Positions 45,000 through 56,660 of a DNA stretch of 64,000 nt are shown in pieces. The notes under the pieces are model-generated. The model saw nothing but the letters and a program-made list of their open reading frames with translations, was not told the origin of the DNA and ran no database searches. The stretch lies in contig JAJEKV010000035.1 of assembly GCA_021234155.1 (NCBI GenBank), positions 5,843,999 through 5,907,998 on the forward strand. Direction: 5' to 3'. Position 1 is the first letter of the stretch. Each line of letters opens with the position of its first letter. The position numbers were made by a program, and so were the translations under genes. This DNA comes from Isoetes taiwanensis. Its lineage: Eukaryota; Streptophyta; Lycopodiopsida; Isoetales; Isoetaceae.

Positions 45000-47500
45000 A
45001 ACAAGTTCAAAGTCCGATTGCACGGCATACATATCCACATGCGGTTGGAAAATTTCCCCACATCCATGTCCGGCACATCTTGTTCAAATAAATAACACTC
45101 CATTTCGGGCAAAGATCACGGGAAAATCCTTGCCTTCTTGAGCTTCATCATTCGGTTCGACAAGGCATCATTATGGCTGTATTGAGCTGCGATGCGGGTT
45201 CAAGGACCACTACATTTACACAAATCATCTACATTCGTCTACTACTATCCATATTATTTTAAAGTTTTTAACTTGGATACTAGATGTAGAAAAAAATGTA
45301 AGAAATGTAGATCAAGTTACTGTAGAGATCATTCTTACGCTCTGCGTCTTTTTTTTTCTCGGTCGGTATCCATTTCCTTCCCTACTTTTTGGTTTCCTCA
45401 CTTTCAGATTCTTATTAGGTCCGAGAATCCTCAAATGCGCAACCTCTTCGATTTCTCATTGTCGGGAATTTCAGCGTCCTTTGCTATATGTCGGAAGCAA
45501 GTTTTGACACAAACTTAAAAGTATAGGGCTCTACATCTTGATGCTCGGAATATTCCTCTTCATTAGGACACTGTAAACATAGGATGTCATGGATTTCTCA
45601 TTTCTTTGTACACTAAAATAAAATGCTTTCTTACTGTTTCTCTTGCTTCAATTATCTTCTTACGTGGCTTTTTAGGCGTGGAGTTCTTCTTTGGAGTCAC
45701 ATCTTCTGCTGCTTTGCCTTTACTTTTGAAGATGTGGCCTTAGCTTTGCTCCCTCAATCTCTCGAGTTCTGCTCATAATGCGGAATGTCACCATGCGGAG
45801 ACTGAAGTGCCGGCCTCCTCAACTTTGTATCACGCTTGGGAATAGTGATTTTGCTTTTTCCTTCAATCCTTTGCTTTCTTTCCCTCGGCTACATCTTGCA
45901 CCTCAATTTTCTTTGGAACCTCAAAGCTGTGAAAACCAAACCAAGAATAAGAAATTGCTTCCTCGACACAATGCAAATCGAATTTGAAAACAAAGCGCTT
46001 TTTGATGCGTGGTGTAATTTACGCTTTCGGTAGTTTTTGGCACTTTGAAGCTCACGAAAATAAATCACATAACGGTCGGATATCGGTCTCAAACTAATCG
46101 GTCTCTAAGCATTACGTACATATCAATAATTTGTACATATTACTAGAACTAATCTACATTGAAGTACTTTGAGTACATACATATGTAAGCTTGACTATTT
46201 ATCGGATGGAATGTACATGTAATGTACATGAATGTGCTCAATGTATGCACATGTACACATCACCACGGTACATAAAATACCTCTAAATGTTACGCCACAA
46301 AACTTCGATTACACAACTCCTAATTTTATGTATTTAAGTTCTACATTTAGGACCCTACTTTGTGAATGTACAACATGTATGTAAGAAACACATATATGTA
46401 TGACATGCAAGCCAAGGAACTATAAGTATAAAATAACCGATTACACTCCTACATCTTTGTAGCAAAACCTTAAGTGCGACAATCTACATGTAAATGGATT
46501 CTACATGTAAATGGATTCTACATTGCGGTAATCACGGGTGCGACAAATTGAACATAAATCATGAAATCTTGCTTACCTCCGGTGTACACACCCAAGGTCT
46601 TTGAAATGTTATCGTCCCATTTGCATGCTCTTGGCGAGGATAGTCCGTGAGAAATAGAATATGAGAAGCGAGAAGATATGAAATGAATGCTCGCATGGAG
46701 CAACTAGGATAGGTTCATTATTAGCAAAGCCATTCTTGCAAAACACACATCCATGCAGGATATGAATTTTTCTTCATTTGGAGAGATCACTAAGCTTGTT
46801 TTGGGCTGAAGGAGAATCATTTGCGAGAGAATGCATCATGTACTTATGCATATCATCAAGCCGTCTGCGGCACTCAAAGCCCTGAACTTTGTGGGCCTCC
46901 TCAGGATTACGCAATCCTCTTTTCACATAACTCCTTCTCGAATGGCTTTCTCCAATGGCTCTGAATTCTCTTGACATTTCTTCCTTCTGTTTCTATCTCT
47001 CATCAAAGGTCTACCTCCTGCTGCTTGCAGTCTTGATGTCTCTCTTATTACCTTGGCGTCGTCGAGAACACTATTGATGTCTTCTTGTATCGTGCTAGGT
47101 CCTCTTCATGTGCATCCTTTCTTCACGAAATCTTATTTATATTGTCACGTAATTACATGCTGTTTTGGATTTTCGGTTCTTCAACCTTGAATGTCTTTGC
47201 TAATTAACTCTCCATGACAACTGCTTTACCATGGAGTTTACGCAAATTCAAGCTCTTCCTTAGGGTAAAATCCTTGCTGAAATTTAGGAACCTTGGATGT
47301 GGATTTAGAATTCATTAATTTCTTACGTAATAGCGATTCTTTTGCTCCTCCCTTTGGCAAATCTTTGGCCAAAACTTTAAAAGTATCCCAATCTACTTTT
47401 TACACTGTCAATTGAAGGGCAAATGCACGAGCAAAGTACTTTCAGGTACATGGCGATTTGTGACCTCCCGCTTACCAAAAACAATTTCATAATGTTTGTA
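45000..47500 (-). other. Low-identity interior of the DNA transposon
   Basis: No gene recognised. Minus-strand frames are Lys/Glu-rich in places, which fits a degraded linker of the Ulp1-type protein. The GTACAT-rich block at 46100-46420 includes TGTACATGTAATGTACATG. Confidence 0.35.
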
Positions 47501-47579
47501 GAAGTTCTCGGCCCCTCTCGGCTTCACGCTAGATTCTTTGAACCCAGGTATGTCTTTGGCCCCCCTTTGCTTTCGTCCA

Positions 47580-47927
47580 TTATCTGTTGTAAATCTGGAA
47601 AAATTTCATCGCATTTACACATCTTACATGCTTTGCTTCCACAACAGCGGGTTCTTCACAAATAAGTCTTCTTTTGGCCCTGGTTCCTCGAAGTTTGAAC
47701 CTTCCTCTTGTTTTTTCGGCTTTCTTGCTAGAATCGGCTATTTTCAAATTTTGTTTAATCACGGGTGACTTAGGGAGGCAAAAGGCGTCCATTGCTTGGA
47801 TTTTTGGCAAGGATTTGAGGAAGAAGAATAGTTCTGGTCGAATTACTTTGTTGATCACTTTCGAAAAACAATGAGAAAAATTGGAGCGGCGGCAAATTTT
47901 TTTTCCTAAGCGGGGAAACGCCGCCAA
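47580..47927 (-). CDS. Basic 115-codon ORF at the right edge of the DNA transposon
   Basis: The frame runs MAAFPRLGKKICRRSNFSHC, later KAEKTRGRFKLRGTRAKRRL and ends MKFFQIYNR. It is strongly basic and lies close to the presumed right terminus, pointing inwards towards the Ulp1 remnant. It may be the N-terminal exon of the minus-strand element gene. No domain recognised. Confidence 0.35.
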   Translation of the reverse strand: MAAFPRLGKKICRRSNFSHCFSKVINKVIRPELFFFLKSLPKIQAMDAFCLPKSPVIKQNLKIADSSKKAEKTRGRFKLRGTRAKRRLICEEPAVVEAKHVRCVNAMKFFQIYNR

Positions 47928-48058
47928 TCTCCCTCAGAAAAATTGCAATGAAGGTCCGTTAAGGTTGCCCTTGCCACTCATAATTTTGAATTGCTGGCGT
48001 GGCTACTCCTAATCATTACATATCCCAACTAACTAAAATTCAAAAAAATAACAAAAAC

Positions 48059-48114
48059 GGGTGCCTACATGCCCTACATTATACATAATGTAAGGGCATT
48101 TTTTTTAGACACCC
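48059..48114. repeat. 56 bp foldback, miniature element or transposon scar
   Basis: GGGTGCCTA at the left is the inverted match of TAGACACCC at the right. Inside it TGCCCTACATTAT pairs with ATAATGTAAGGGCA with a single bulge, leaving a loop of about two bases. The whole is nearly a perfect hairpin. It sits between the DNA transposon and the chromovirus gag. Confidence 0.6.
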
Positions 48115-48559
48115 TAGCTTTCTTTTACCCTCACATCATTCTTTTCAACAGGGCAGTCGCGCTCCATTGCCTCGACTTTGCGAGAGGGCACCTTAGGGAT
48201 GCAACACTTTTCGGTGGTAGCGACATGAGCACTGAACTTCGAGGCAGGAGATGGCCCGAGCACTTGAAGGAAGATCGACGAGGAACATCTTGCGCAACCT
48301 CGGCAAAGGCCTCCGATTCAGGGATGTCAAGAACTTCTTCAAGCTTTCGGGAGGCCATTGAATAGTTGTAAAATTTTCTTAAGTTTTGTGCTAAATGTTT
48401 TTTTGTACCCATTGTGCTAAGATATATCTACCTTATCATGTAACCCTTATGTATTAATGACTATTAACTGTTTTGCAAATGTAAGGCTTTGTATGATTTC
48501 TTATAACTAAAAATAATTCAATTACAAGTAAAATTGATCAACATCTAACCCAAATAAAA

Positions 48560-49792
48560 TGTATTGATGATCGAACCTTGCAGCAAGGAACTCAAGTGCA
48601 GGATCTCAAGATCAGCACCGACCACGCAATTGGGTACCAAGGAACTTGTTTGGCGAGGAAACGGGGAAGACTTTGAAGCGGGGATATGTCACGAGGCCGA
48701 TCAGCGCAAGGTTGGTGCAGATGAGGAACCCGGATGCAACACCTCATCAAGCCAGGCGACACCTCTCATGAATGCGGGAAGATGGTCCTCCACCTCCACC
48801 TTGTTTTACGGATGGTGGCCGAAGTCCCTCGGGCGAGGAAGGGGAGGGCAACGAGAGGAACGTCGGGGATAGGAGAAGGAAGAGGAGAACTAAGAGCCCA
48901 TCGTCATCTAGCTCCGGCTCCTCGGGCCAGTTCTTCCGGTGAGGACAGCTCTAGCTCAAACGGTCGGTCAGCACACCTAAGGCAAGAAAAAGGGCAAGAA
49001 AAAGGCGGATGACTATCGAGGAAAAAGGTGGATAAGCGCTATGAGCAATGTGTGGAAGACAAAGGAAAGGCTGGGCGGTTCTCGAGGAAAGGCAGTCGAG
49101 GCATGGAGGCTGAAGCATGGCTTGATGAAATGGAAGAATTTGGCAACTCCTACGGTATGAAAAGACAAGGACATAGGGAAAGTTGCTACAGCTAACCTTA
49201 TTGGACCCGCAAAAGGATACGGTGAGGATATGCTAAGTCTAACAATTTGAAGAGGAACAATTGCAAATTTAAGACCTTGACAAGGCTTTCGTAAGCACTA
49301 TGTGCCAAGGTCTCATACTAGTAAAGCGAGATCGGCGGTTTCTGAGGTTGAATCGGGGTAGCTTATCGGTGGCTAAAGTATACAGAAGAATTTATGAGGC
49401 TCGGGCTGCATGTTCACGGAGTCTCGGAGAGGCAAGCGATGGATACTTATATTGAGGGTTGAACAGCAATATCAAGAGGCTTGTTAGAGCAATCAACCCA
49501 AAAGGTCGATTCTGCGGAGGCGAAGATAAAGCTATAAGTTTGGAAGAGGCACCGGCAACTCCGGCGAAGAAGCAATCAACCGCCGAGGGGTAAGAGTTGA
49601 GGCGATATCAAGGACAATATCGGGGTAAGCAATCGGCGGCTACACCATCGAGTCGGCCCGGCAAGGTAAGGGTCGAGCAAAGCTTTTTGGGGACCGTAAG
49701 CCACCGAGAATGCATCGAGGCGGTGCTCTTAAAAGCGTCTCCTAGGCGGTTTGCCAAAGGAAAAAGCGCAGGGAATGCATTGAGAAAAAGTT
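48560..49792 (+). pseudogene. Chromovirus gag region, heavily broken
   Basis: This stretch holds gag in many short frames. Recognisable parts include FRKHYVPRSHTSKARS near 49280-49330 and, in other frames, RLGLHVHGVSERQAMDTYIE-like words near 49395-49460, typical of the Ty3 gag domain. A Ser-rich and Lys-rich linker lies at 48890-49020. Capsid proteins of this type package the element RNA. No single frame exceeds about 100 codons. No zinc knuckle was seen with certainty. Confidence 0.6.
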
Positions 49793-52700
49793 ATGTTTGG
49801 TGCTTCCGGCCCGGGGCACGAGCATGATTGCCCATTCGTCATGCAGTCAGCTTTGGCAGAACTTTTGGATTGGGACTCCCCAACAGAAGCGGACGAGGAC
49901 GATGACCAGCAGGAGGCCCAGGACTTCATAGATGGTGAGTGTCACATATGTGCAAACATTGAGGCAGGTGATATAGAGAATCAGTCGACTGTCATCGCGG
50001 CTGATGGGATCATAGATAGTAATCCATATGTAGTCCTCATAGATACAGGTAGCTCTCATAATTTTGCATCTCCTAGATTGGCTGCTCTAATGAAGAACAA
50101 GGTATTGAAGTCCAAGCCAAGGCCAGTAGCTATGGCAAACGGCGCCATTCGGCACACTAAGGGGAGGAGGATCATCTTTGATATAGACCTTAGTGGGGCT
50201 AAGTGGCCGATGGGGGCAGAAGTCATGGATATCGGAAGGTATGATCTTATTGTGGGAATGGAATTCTTGAAGCCCGGTAGCCTTGATTAGTGATTGTGAC
50301 CGGAACGAAGTCACCATGACGGCACCAGACGGCAGCAAGTTGATAGTCAAAGGTAAGAAGCTAGATTCTCCCATGCAGTGTATTTCTTTGAAGCAGCTAA
50401 GGAAGAGTATAGAAAGGAATAAGGTGGACTACATCCTGAGGATGGAATCAGTTGAGCGGGCAAGCGGGATGGAAGGCGACCCAAAGGGAATCAATTGCCC
50501 AAGCGGTAGCGAGGCTTATTTCAGAATTCAAGGATGTATTTCGGATGAAATCGGAAAAAGTACCCTATATAGGGGTGTGGAATGTGAGATCACATTGGCT
50601 CGGATCTGAAGCCTACGGTGAAGCGCCATATAGAATGAGCACCCGAGAATTGATTGAGCTCAAGAAGCGGCTTGAGGGAATTGCTTTCGAGCTTGGATTT
50701 ATAAGAGCAAGTGTGTCTCCTTTTGGGGCACCTATACTCTTTGTGAAGAAGAAAGATGGGAGCTTAAGAATGTGCATAGACTATCGCCCGACAATAAGCG
50801 GGGCGATAAAGAATAAGTATGCATTGCCAAAGGGCGAGATGACCTAATGGATCAGCTACAAGGAGCAAAGGTATTCTCTAAAATTGATTTGAGATCGGGA
50901 TACCATCGAGATAAGAATAAAAAAAGAGGATATCCATAAGACCGCTTTCGGAGCAGCGGTATGGTCACTTTGAGTTCTGATAATGCCCTTTGGACTATCG
51001 AATGCTCCAGCAGCGTTTTATCGCCTCATGAGCGACATCTTGAGACTTCTTGGATGAGTTTGTTATTGTCTTCTTGACGATATTCTAGTCTCTGACAAGT
51101 CCCTTGAAGAGCATTGTCGACATCTCGGGGAAAGTGTTGGAAAAGTTGAGGCGTCATCGGTTGTATGGGAAGCTCTCTAAGTGCCACTTTACCAACAGTA
51201 GAGTGGAATATTTGGGGCATGTAGTAACATCAGAGGGAATCTCCACAGATCCATCTAAGATTGAGGCAATAGTTGATTGGCGGTTCAAGGAATGTGGCGA
51301 AGTAAGAAGCTTTTCGGGTTGGCGGGATATTACGAGAAAGTTCGTGAAGGACTTTGCTAAGTGGGCGTCCCCTCTGCCGGACCTCACTAAGGCCAAGAAG
51401 ATTAAGGATTTGGACTAGCCATTGGTTAGAAAGTCAAGCTTCTTTGAGAAGCTTAAAGAGGCCTTAACAACTTGACACCGGTGCTTGTTCTCCGGATCGA
51501 GTAAAGATAAGTTGGTAGCAGCGGATGCAAGCAAGAGCAGAGGCGGTCTTGATGCAAGAAGGAAGGGTAGTCGCCCTCGACTCGAAGAAGATGAGCGACG
51601 CGAACAGCGCTACCCAACCCATGATCGGGAGCTGCTAGCCATTGTCGGGGCATTGAGGATATGGAGGCATTATCTGCTTTGGGAAGGAAGTTTGGTTGGA
51701 TACGATCACGAGCCTTGGTATCTTTTCACCCAGCCACTCCTCAACTTAAGGCAAAGGAGGTGGATGGAATTCCTTGAGGAGTATGATTTTGATATTATAT
51801 ATAAGCCTGGTAAGCTTAATGTTGTAGCGAGATGCCCTCTCGGGAGTCCATTTGGACAAGGGCGCATTGTAATGCGATTTCCACTCTTTCAGTGAGTTTG
51901 ACAAGAAGATTGAGGAGTCCTTGCCAACATATGTGGACTTCAAGGAGGTATGGGAAAGTCTTTCCAAGGAAGCGAGCAGGATAAGGGGCGGGGAAGCCTT
52001 CAAGCATTATAAGAAGGAAGGCAACTTTGTTGTATCACAAGCATAAGTTGTGTGTGCCGAATCATCGGGGGTAAGGAAGTTAATTCTTCATGACACACAT
52101 AACAGCCCAATAGCGAGGGCATGCTGGCTTCATGAAGACCTATTTCAAGATTGAAGTAGCTATTTACGGCCGGGGAATGAAAGGGAGATAGCTGCATATA
52201 TTCGGGATTACCCGGCTATGTCGGTGAGACCAAGGCGGAACAACCGGATTCAGTGCTTTAGAGCCATTGGGGTGCCAAATGCAAAGTGGGAGGTCATAAG
52301 CATGGATTTCATCACGGGTCTCCCAAGAACCCTTGAGGCAAGGATGCATTGATGGTTGTGCGTAGATAAGTTATCTAAGATGGCACATTTTGTGCCTTGC
52401 AAGACTCTTGACACCGCATTAGATCTTTGCCAAGTTATTTGTAAGGGAGATTTTTTAGACTCCATGGCATGCCTCGGGAGATAATATCGGATAGAGATTC
52501 TAAGTTTATGAGTGCCTTTTGGCGGGATCTCTTTAGCACCATTCGAGGCGAAGCTCTCCATGAGCGCGGCATATCATCCCCAAGCAGATGGCGAGGCGGA
52601 AAGGGCGAATCGGATCATTGAAGACATGCTTGAAGTTATGTGTGGAACAAAGCGGTCTAAGTGGGATGAGTACATCCACTTGGTGGAGTTAAGCCTACTA

Positions 52701-53340
52701 GCGATGCCAAGCGGGGAGTCATCTCGGATGTCTCCTTTCATGGTAAATTACGGTACCGGTGCTTAACCCCGGATACGGCACAATCCTGTGTCCAAGGTAG
52801 AAGTGTCCCAGCGAGATGTTAGGGGATATCGCGGCGGCTAGTGGAAGAAGTAAAGGGGTTATTTATTGGCAGCAAGAAGTCGGCGAGAAGAGTGTAGCCG
52901 ACAAGCCGGGGACCGTAAGAGAGTTCAAGGTAGGCGATAAGCGTCGGTTGAAGATCAAGGTGAAGCAAGCCAAGCTGCGGATTGGGAGTTGCAAGAAGCT
53001 TGCCCCTAGGTGGGCTGGTCCGTTCAAGATTTTGGGAGAGTGGGCTCTCAAGCCTACAAGTTGGATCTTAGGCCCATCTCAAGGTTCACAAGGTCTTCCA
53101 CGTAAGTTTATTAAAAGGCACAATCCTAACCACGAGGAGGTTTTGGATACTCCAACCTTGTTGGAAATGGCGGAGGAGGAGCAAGTAGAAATAGTGCACG
53201 AGTTACTTCTTGATAAGTCATTCAAGAAGACTAGGAGGTCTCAATTCCTCCAATATTTGGTTAAGTGGAAGCACTTACCCGTGGAAGCAGCGACATGGGT
53301 ATTGAAGCAAGACTTGGAGAAGCAATACCCGAATTTATGA
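49793..53340 (+). pseudogene. Chromovirus pol: protease, reverse transcriptase, RNase H, integrase, chromodomain
   Basis: Protease: VVLIDTGSSHNFASPRLA with the catalytic Asp at 50042, then DLIVGMEFL. Reverse transcriptase: KIDLRSGYH near 50885, MPFGLSNAPAAFY-like words near 50980-51020, and LLDDILVSDKS with the catalytic Asp pair at 51076-51081. RNase H: YPTHDRELLAIVGALRIWRH and the end YDFDIIYKPGKLNVVA near 51780-51830. Integrase: an HHCC-like region near 52075-52215, WEVISMDFITGLP near 52290, and [20 protein letters not shown] near 52565-52625. A GPY/F-type segment, APRWAGPFKILGE, lies near 53005. The last 50 codons (53186-53337) form a chromodomain: VEIVHELLLDKSF, QYLVKWKHLPVEAATWVL. Chromodomains steer integration towards marked histone H3. 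More than ten frameshifts and stops break the polyprotein. Many sit at C/G-rich sites, so part of the damage may be sequence error. Confidence 0.93.
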
Positions 53341-54253
53341 AGGAGTTTGATGGTAGTCGTCTCGGGCTTGGTGGACCCGACTTGCGGTGGTTAGCTAGTA
53401 TGTTGTTAGTTAGCCTTGAGCTTGGCGCATGCATTCTAATTAGTAGGGTGCATGTGCGAGAACCTTGGATCGTGTGGGCGATGATGGGATCGCCTTTAGG
53501 GCATTCTCTAGGCCACACGCGCACCAAGAGGTGCGCATGACCATTAGGGTCATGTGGTGAGGATGAGGCATGGTGGGCGATGATGGGACATCGATCGGAT
53601 GATCTCTATGCCCGCGATGCGGGAATGCGCACACCTGGCCGTGGGAGGGTCATGGTGAAGGTTAAAGTGATCATCTTGATGATGGGATCGTGAGGCGTTC
53701 CCTAAGCTGAAACCCTCGGGGCATGATGCCTTTGGGGTGTACTCGATCCAGGGGGATCGTGTACAAGGTAACACTTTCGATCATGGGCAATGATGGGAGC
53801 ATCTTAAATGATCCCTAAGCTCAAATCCGAAAGGGCCATGATCTTGGGCAAGGTAGTAGGACAACCTTGAGCCAGTAGTTCGGCTCAAGGAGGTATATAA
53901 GGGGGGTGGTCCCCTAAAACCACAAATTATTAACTAACTAACGTAATGTGCTCCTTTTGCAGGCAAGTAGAAGGAGGACTTCAACGAGGAGCGCGTTACG
54001 AGATGATAGGGGGAGCCATAATTTAGATTATGAACCCTAATAACTCTTATAATAGTAATTTGAATTATTATAAGTATTAACGTTGTTAAGGCTATATAAT
54101 TTTGTATAAGTACAGATATAGCCTAAATTTTGACCTTTTAACTAATAAAACTTGATTGCTAAACTAAATTAAAGGTTATGACATGTTTTTGTTTTGCAGG
54201 CATAAGGTAGGATCGTCACCTTAAGCGCAATCTTTGAGGGACGACATTGTCCT
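53341..54253 (+). other. Chromovirus 3' untranslated region
   Basis: No gene. The phrase GATGATGGGA recurs several times (53479, 53579, 53678), as does GCATTCTCTAGG-like wording. The second half is AT-rich. It runs to the polypurine tract. Confidence 0.6.
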
Positions 54254-54266
54254 AAGGGGGGGAGAA
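54254..54266 (+). other. Polypurine tract of the chromovirus
   Basis: AAGGGGGGGAGAA directly precedes the TGTGACGG start of the 3' LTR. It primes plus-strand synthesis. Confidence 0.9.
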
Positions 54267-55904
54267 TGTGACGGTCCAGGGGAATATACGTCATAAATAC
54301 GTATATTTCTGGATCCGTCACTATACAAGTCTATCATTCATAGCCTTGTATACCATAGGGTGTGGCACTAGGGGGCATGGCCAAGTTATTCTCATAACTT
54401 AGCCAACCATAGGTTTAGACCATTATCCACGTGGCCTTAACCTATTGGGCACCGCCACCACGGGACTCACCGATTGGTGCCACGTGGCATCCTAGGTGGA
54501 CCTAGCTTATATAGACCTAAACCCTAACCTAGGCCTCTTTCCAGCCCTAGCACCCGGAGACTCACCTACTCGTTGAAACCCGTTTGAAACATCGTTTATT
54601 GTGGCATAGGAGGCTGGTGCGGCAGCCCTGGCCGGGGTAGACTCATTCTTGGGTAGGAGCGGCGGCTTGTGAGTCGAAGACCATGGGGCGATGCGGATCT
54701 GGAGGGAGAGCATCGGGGGCGGTATGTAGAATAGTAGTCGTGATAGCTTATACGGAATTAGCATTCCGGATATGCTAGTATCTTGTATCTAGAGTAGAGC
54801 CATCCTAGAGCCCATATTCAACATCTTGAACCCTAATCAAGGAACCCTAACTATTAGTTAGATTTGTATGATTAGGTTAAGATGTTCTTCTTATGATTAT
54901 TCTCATGATGTGATGATTATGGATGTTGGTTGATCTTGTTTGCTCCTCTTGTATTGGGAAGGGGGTAGAGACCTAGAGCCATATGTAGTATGCTCCTAGA
55001 GTAGATCCCTTAGTTCCTATTAGTTGCGGCTTTGTGCATAGGAGCCCACCCGGGGCTATTGAGGCTATGATATGACTCAGCACCATACAGCGGGGCTAGA
55101 GGGAAAGTGGAGGGAGGATCCTGCCCGGTGGGGGGCCGAGGGGATCCCATAGTGGGCTAGGCTTATGGTGGTCACCGTGTGGGCGAGCATGGGTCCGACA
55201 CCTCTGGGGCAATGGTGTCGCCCTGCCTCTCGAGAGCTGCAAGTGTGGCGAACTTGGCTCGTTTTGGGGGGGTTGATCAGTGCAATGGGTGTGTCGCCCA
55301 CGATTCTCTAGCCCATACGGCACCTCTAGATCTGGGAGGAAGGGGAGATGCAACCCTTCTGCCTCATCGGACAGGGAGATGCAACACAGGTAGTCCCGAT
55401 GGGTGATGCCATGGGATTGCGTATCAGGAAGGCTAGAGTCTGTCGAGCCTGATTTAGCCCATGCAAAGTATGCCGGGGGGGGGCGGATGGAGTGGTCAAC
55501 CCTAGCCATTGTTCTATGCCAGCCCTCGCCATTGCCATGACTCGGTCCGCTCTATCTTGAGGCCTGGCCCGGTCGGTCATCCTCCTTACAGTGCGAGCGG
55601 GGTAGGAGCTCTCATGTTTCCACCGGTTTGTGCTTATCATCTTTGTATTGGTATATCGTGATGCACTACCCCTCGAGGTAGTATTTGTATATGTTGATGC
55701 TAGTTACGGCGTGTTATTATCGCTTCCATTTGTTATAGGAGCCCATAGGGGAAGGAAGTGGCGCAAGACACCTTTCGTGTTCCCTCCCGCACTAAGGGTC
55801 ACCTCGAGTCTTGGGGTAGGCGGAGGCCCGTGCGGTTGTTGAGCGGATGGGGGATTTCTGCCGAGTGTGCGGTGGATGCCGTATGTTTAGCGAGGGGCGT
55901 CACA
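54267..55904 (+). repeat. 3' LTR of the chromovirus
   Basis: 1638 bp, partner of 31605-33240. It keeps the G-box (54478-54489), the TATA element (54506-54514) and the telo-box (54519-54527). ATTTC follows at 55905-55909. Confidence 0.95.
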
Positions 55905-55909
55905 ATTTC

Positions 55910-56481
55910 TCCAAATCTGCAAGAGATATACGGAATGCTCTCGACCAAATCTTTGGAGTGCAAATCAAGCATTCAAAGGTACTTCTAAAAAAAGCTATTT
56001 GAAATTGAATGGATGAAGGAGAAAGCCTTCTTTGAACATCTAAGCGAGTTAAGATCCATTCTGAATCAATTAGCGGGGATCAATGCAAGAGTAGAGGAAG
56101 ATGATGCAAAGCAGGTTTTATTCCAAAGTCTTCCACCTTCTTTCGGTAATCTTTGTAACCACTCTCCAGATTGTAGAACATCTTACGTTTGAGCAGATTA
56201 TTGCCTCTTTACTGGAAGAAGAGCGCAAATTGCGAAAGCAAGATCTTTCCTCTGTGGCAATGTTTGCTAAAGGAAAGGATAAACAAGGAGAAAATGAAGA
56301 ACAAAATGACAGCACTAGCAATATGGCAGAAAGAAAACCAGGAAAATGCCGCTATTGTGGAAAAGCTGGCCATTGGGCAAGAGATTGTCGAAAGAAGAAA
56401 AATGATGAATCAAAATCTAAAGAACCTGAACTCAAGGGCTTTACTGCTATAATTGAAGATGATGAAGATTTAGGTTTCTAG
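55910..56481 (+). pseudogene. Copia-type gag, C-terminal part with CCHC zinc knuckle
   Basis: Continues the gag interrupted at 31604: SKSARDIRNALDQIFG, then after a frameshift near 55990 FFEHLSELRSILNQLAGINA, VLFQSLPPSFGNL and FEQIIASLLEEERKLRKQ, as in plant Copia gag. The zinc knuckle CRYCGKAGHWARDC fits C-x2-C-x4-H-x4-C and binds the packaged RNA. The protein ends EDDEDLGF, stopping at 56481, 180 bases before the 3' LTR, so no pol follows. Total gag length would be about 270 residues. Confidence 0.88.
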
Positions 56482-56660
56482 AACAAAGGTCTATGAATGC
56501 AGATAAGAAGAAGTCACTAAAGGGTGATTGGGACTCCAAGCAGACAATCGCTGGACTAGGAGACAAGTTGATTGGAAGAATCAACAATCTTATCTGGTCA
56601 TTAGGTCTTAGGTCATATATTATATATGCTATATTATAGAGATGCTAGATCATGGGAGGG

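Larger units (their letters stand above)
39250..48010. mobile_element. Probable large DNA transposon (or cluster) with Ulp1- and FCP1-like genes
   Basis: This stretch interrupts the chromovirus between the 37942 ORF and gag and differs from it in base composition. It carries a plus-strand GHGKG-motif transposase-like remnant, minus-strand Ulp1-like and FCP1-like remnants, and GTACAT-rich blocks near both sides (40098-40640, 46100-46420). The two edges show only weak inverted similarity (GCCACGTCAATTAAAAGCGC near 39268; its relative GAATTGCTGGCGTGGC near 47985-48000). I saw no clear target duplication. The boundaries and the idea of a single element are inference. Ulp1 genes inside MULE and CACTA elements are known in plants. 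Confidence 0.45.
31605..55904 (+). mobile_element. Ty3/gypsy chromovirus-type LTR retrotransposon, 24.3 kb with nested insertions
   Basis: LTRs of 1636 bp (31605-33240) and 1638 bp (54267-55904) start TGTGACGGTCC and end GGCGTCACA. They are flanked by the 5 bp duplication ATTTC (31600-31604, 55905-55909). A Met-tRNA-like primer-binding site follows the left LTR, and a polypurine tract AAGGGGGGGAGAA lies just before the right one. The internal order is an H3-like ORF, a nested Helitron, an unrecognised ORF, nested DNA-transposon sequence, gag, then protease, reverse transcriptase, RNase H, integrase and a terminal chromodomain. Integrase after RT is the Ty3/gypsy order, and the chromodomain places it among chromoviruses. 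Coding parts are broken in many places. Confidence 0.95.

Noticed and set aside
49847-52561. Minus-strand frames opposite the pol region
   Set aside because: They are shadows of the plus-strand protease, reverse transcriptase and integrase, whose motifs are unambiguous.
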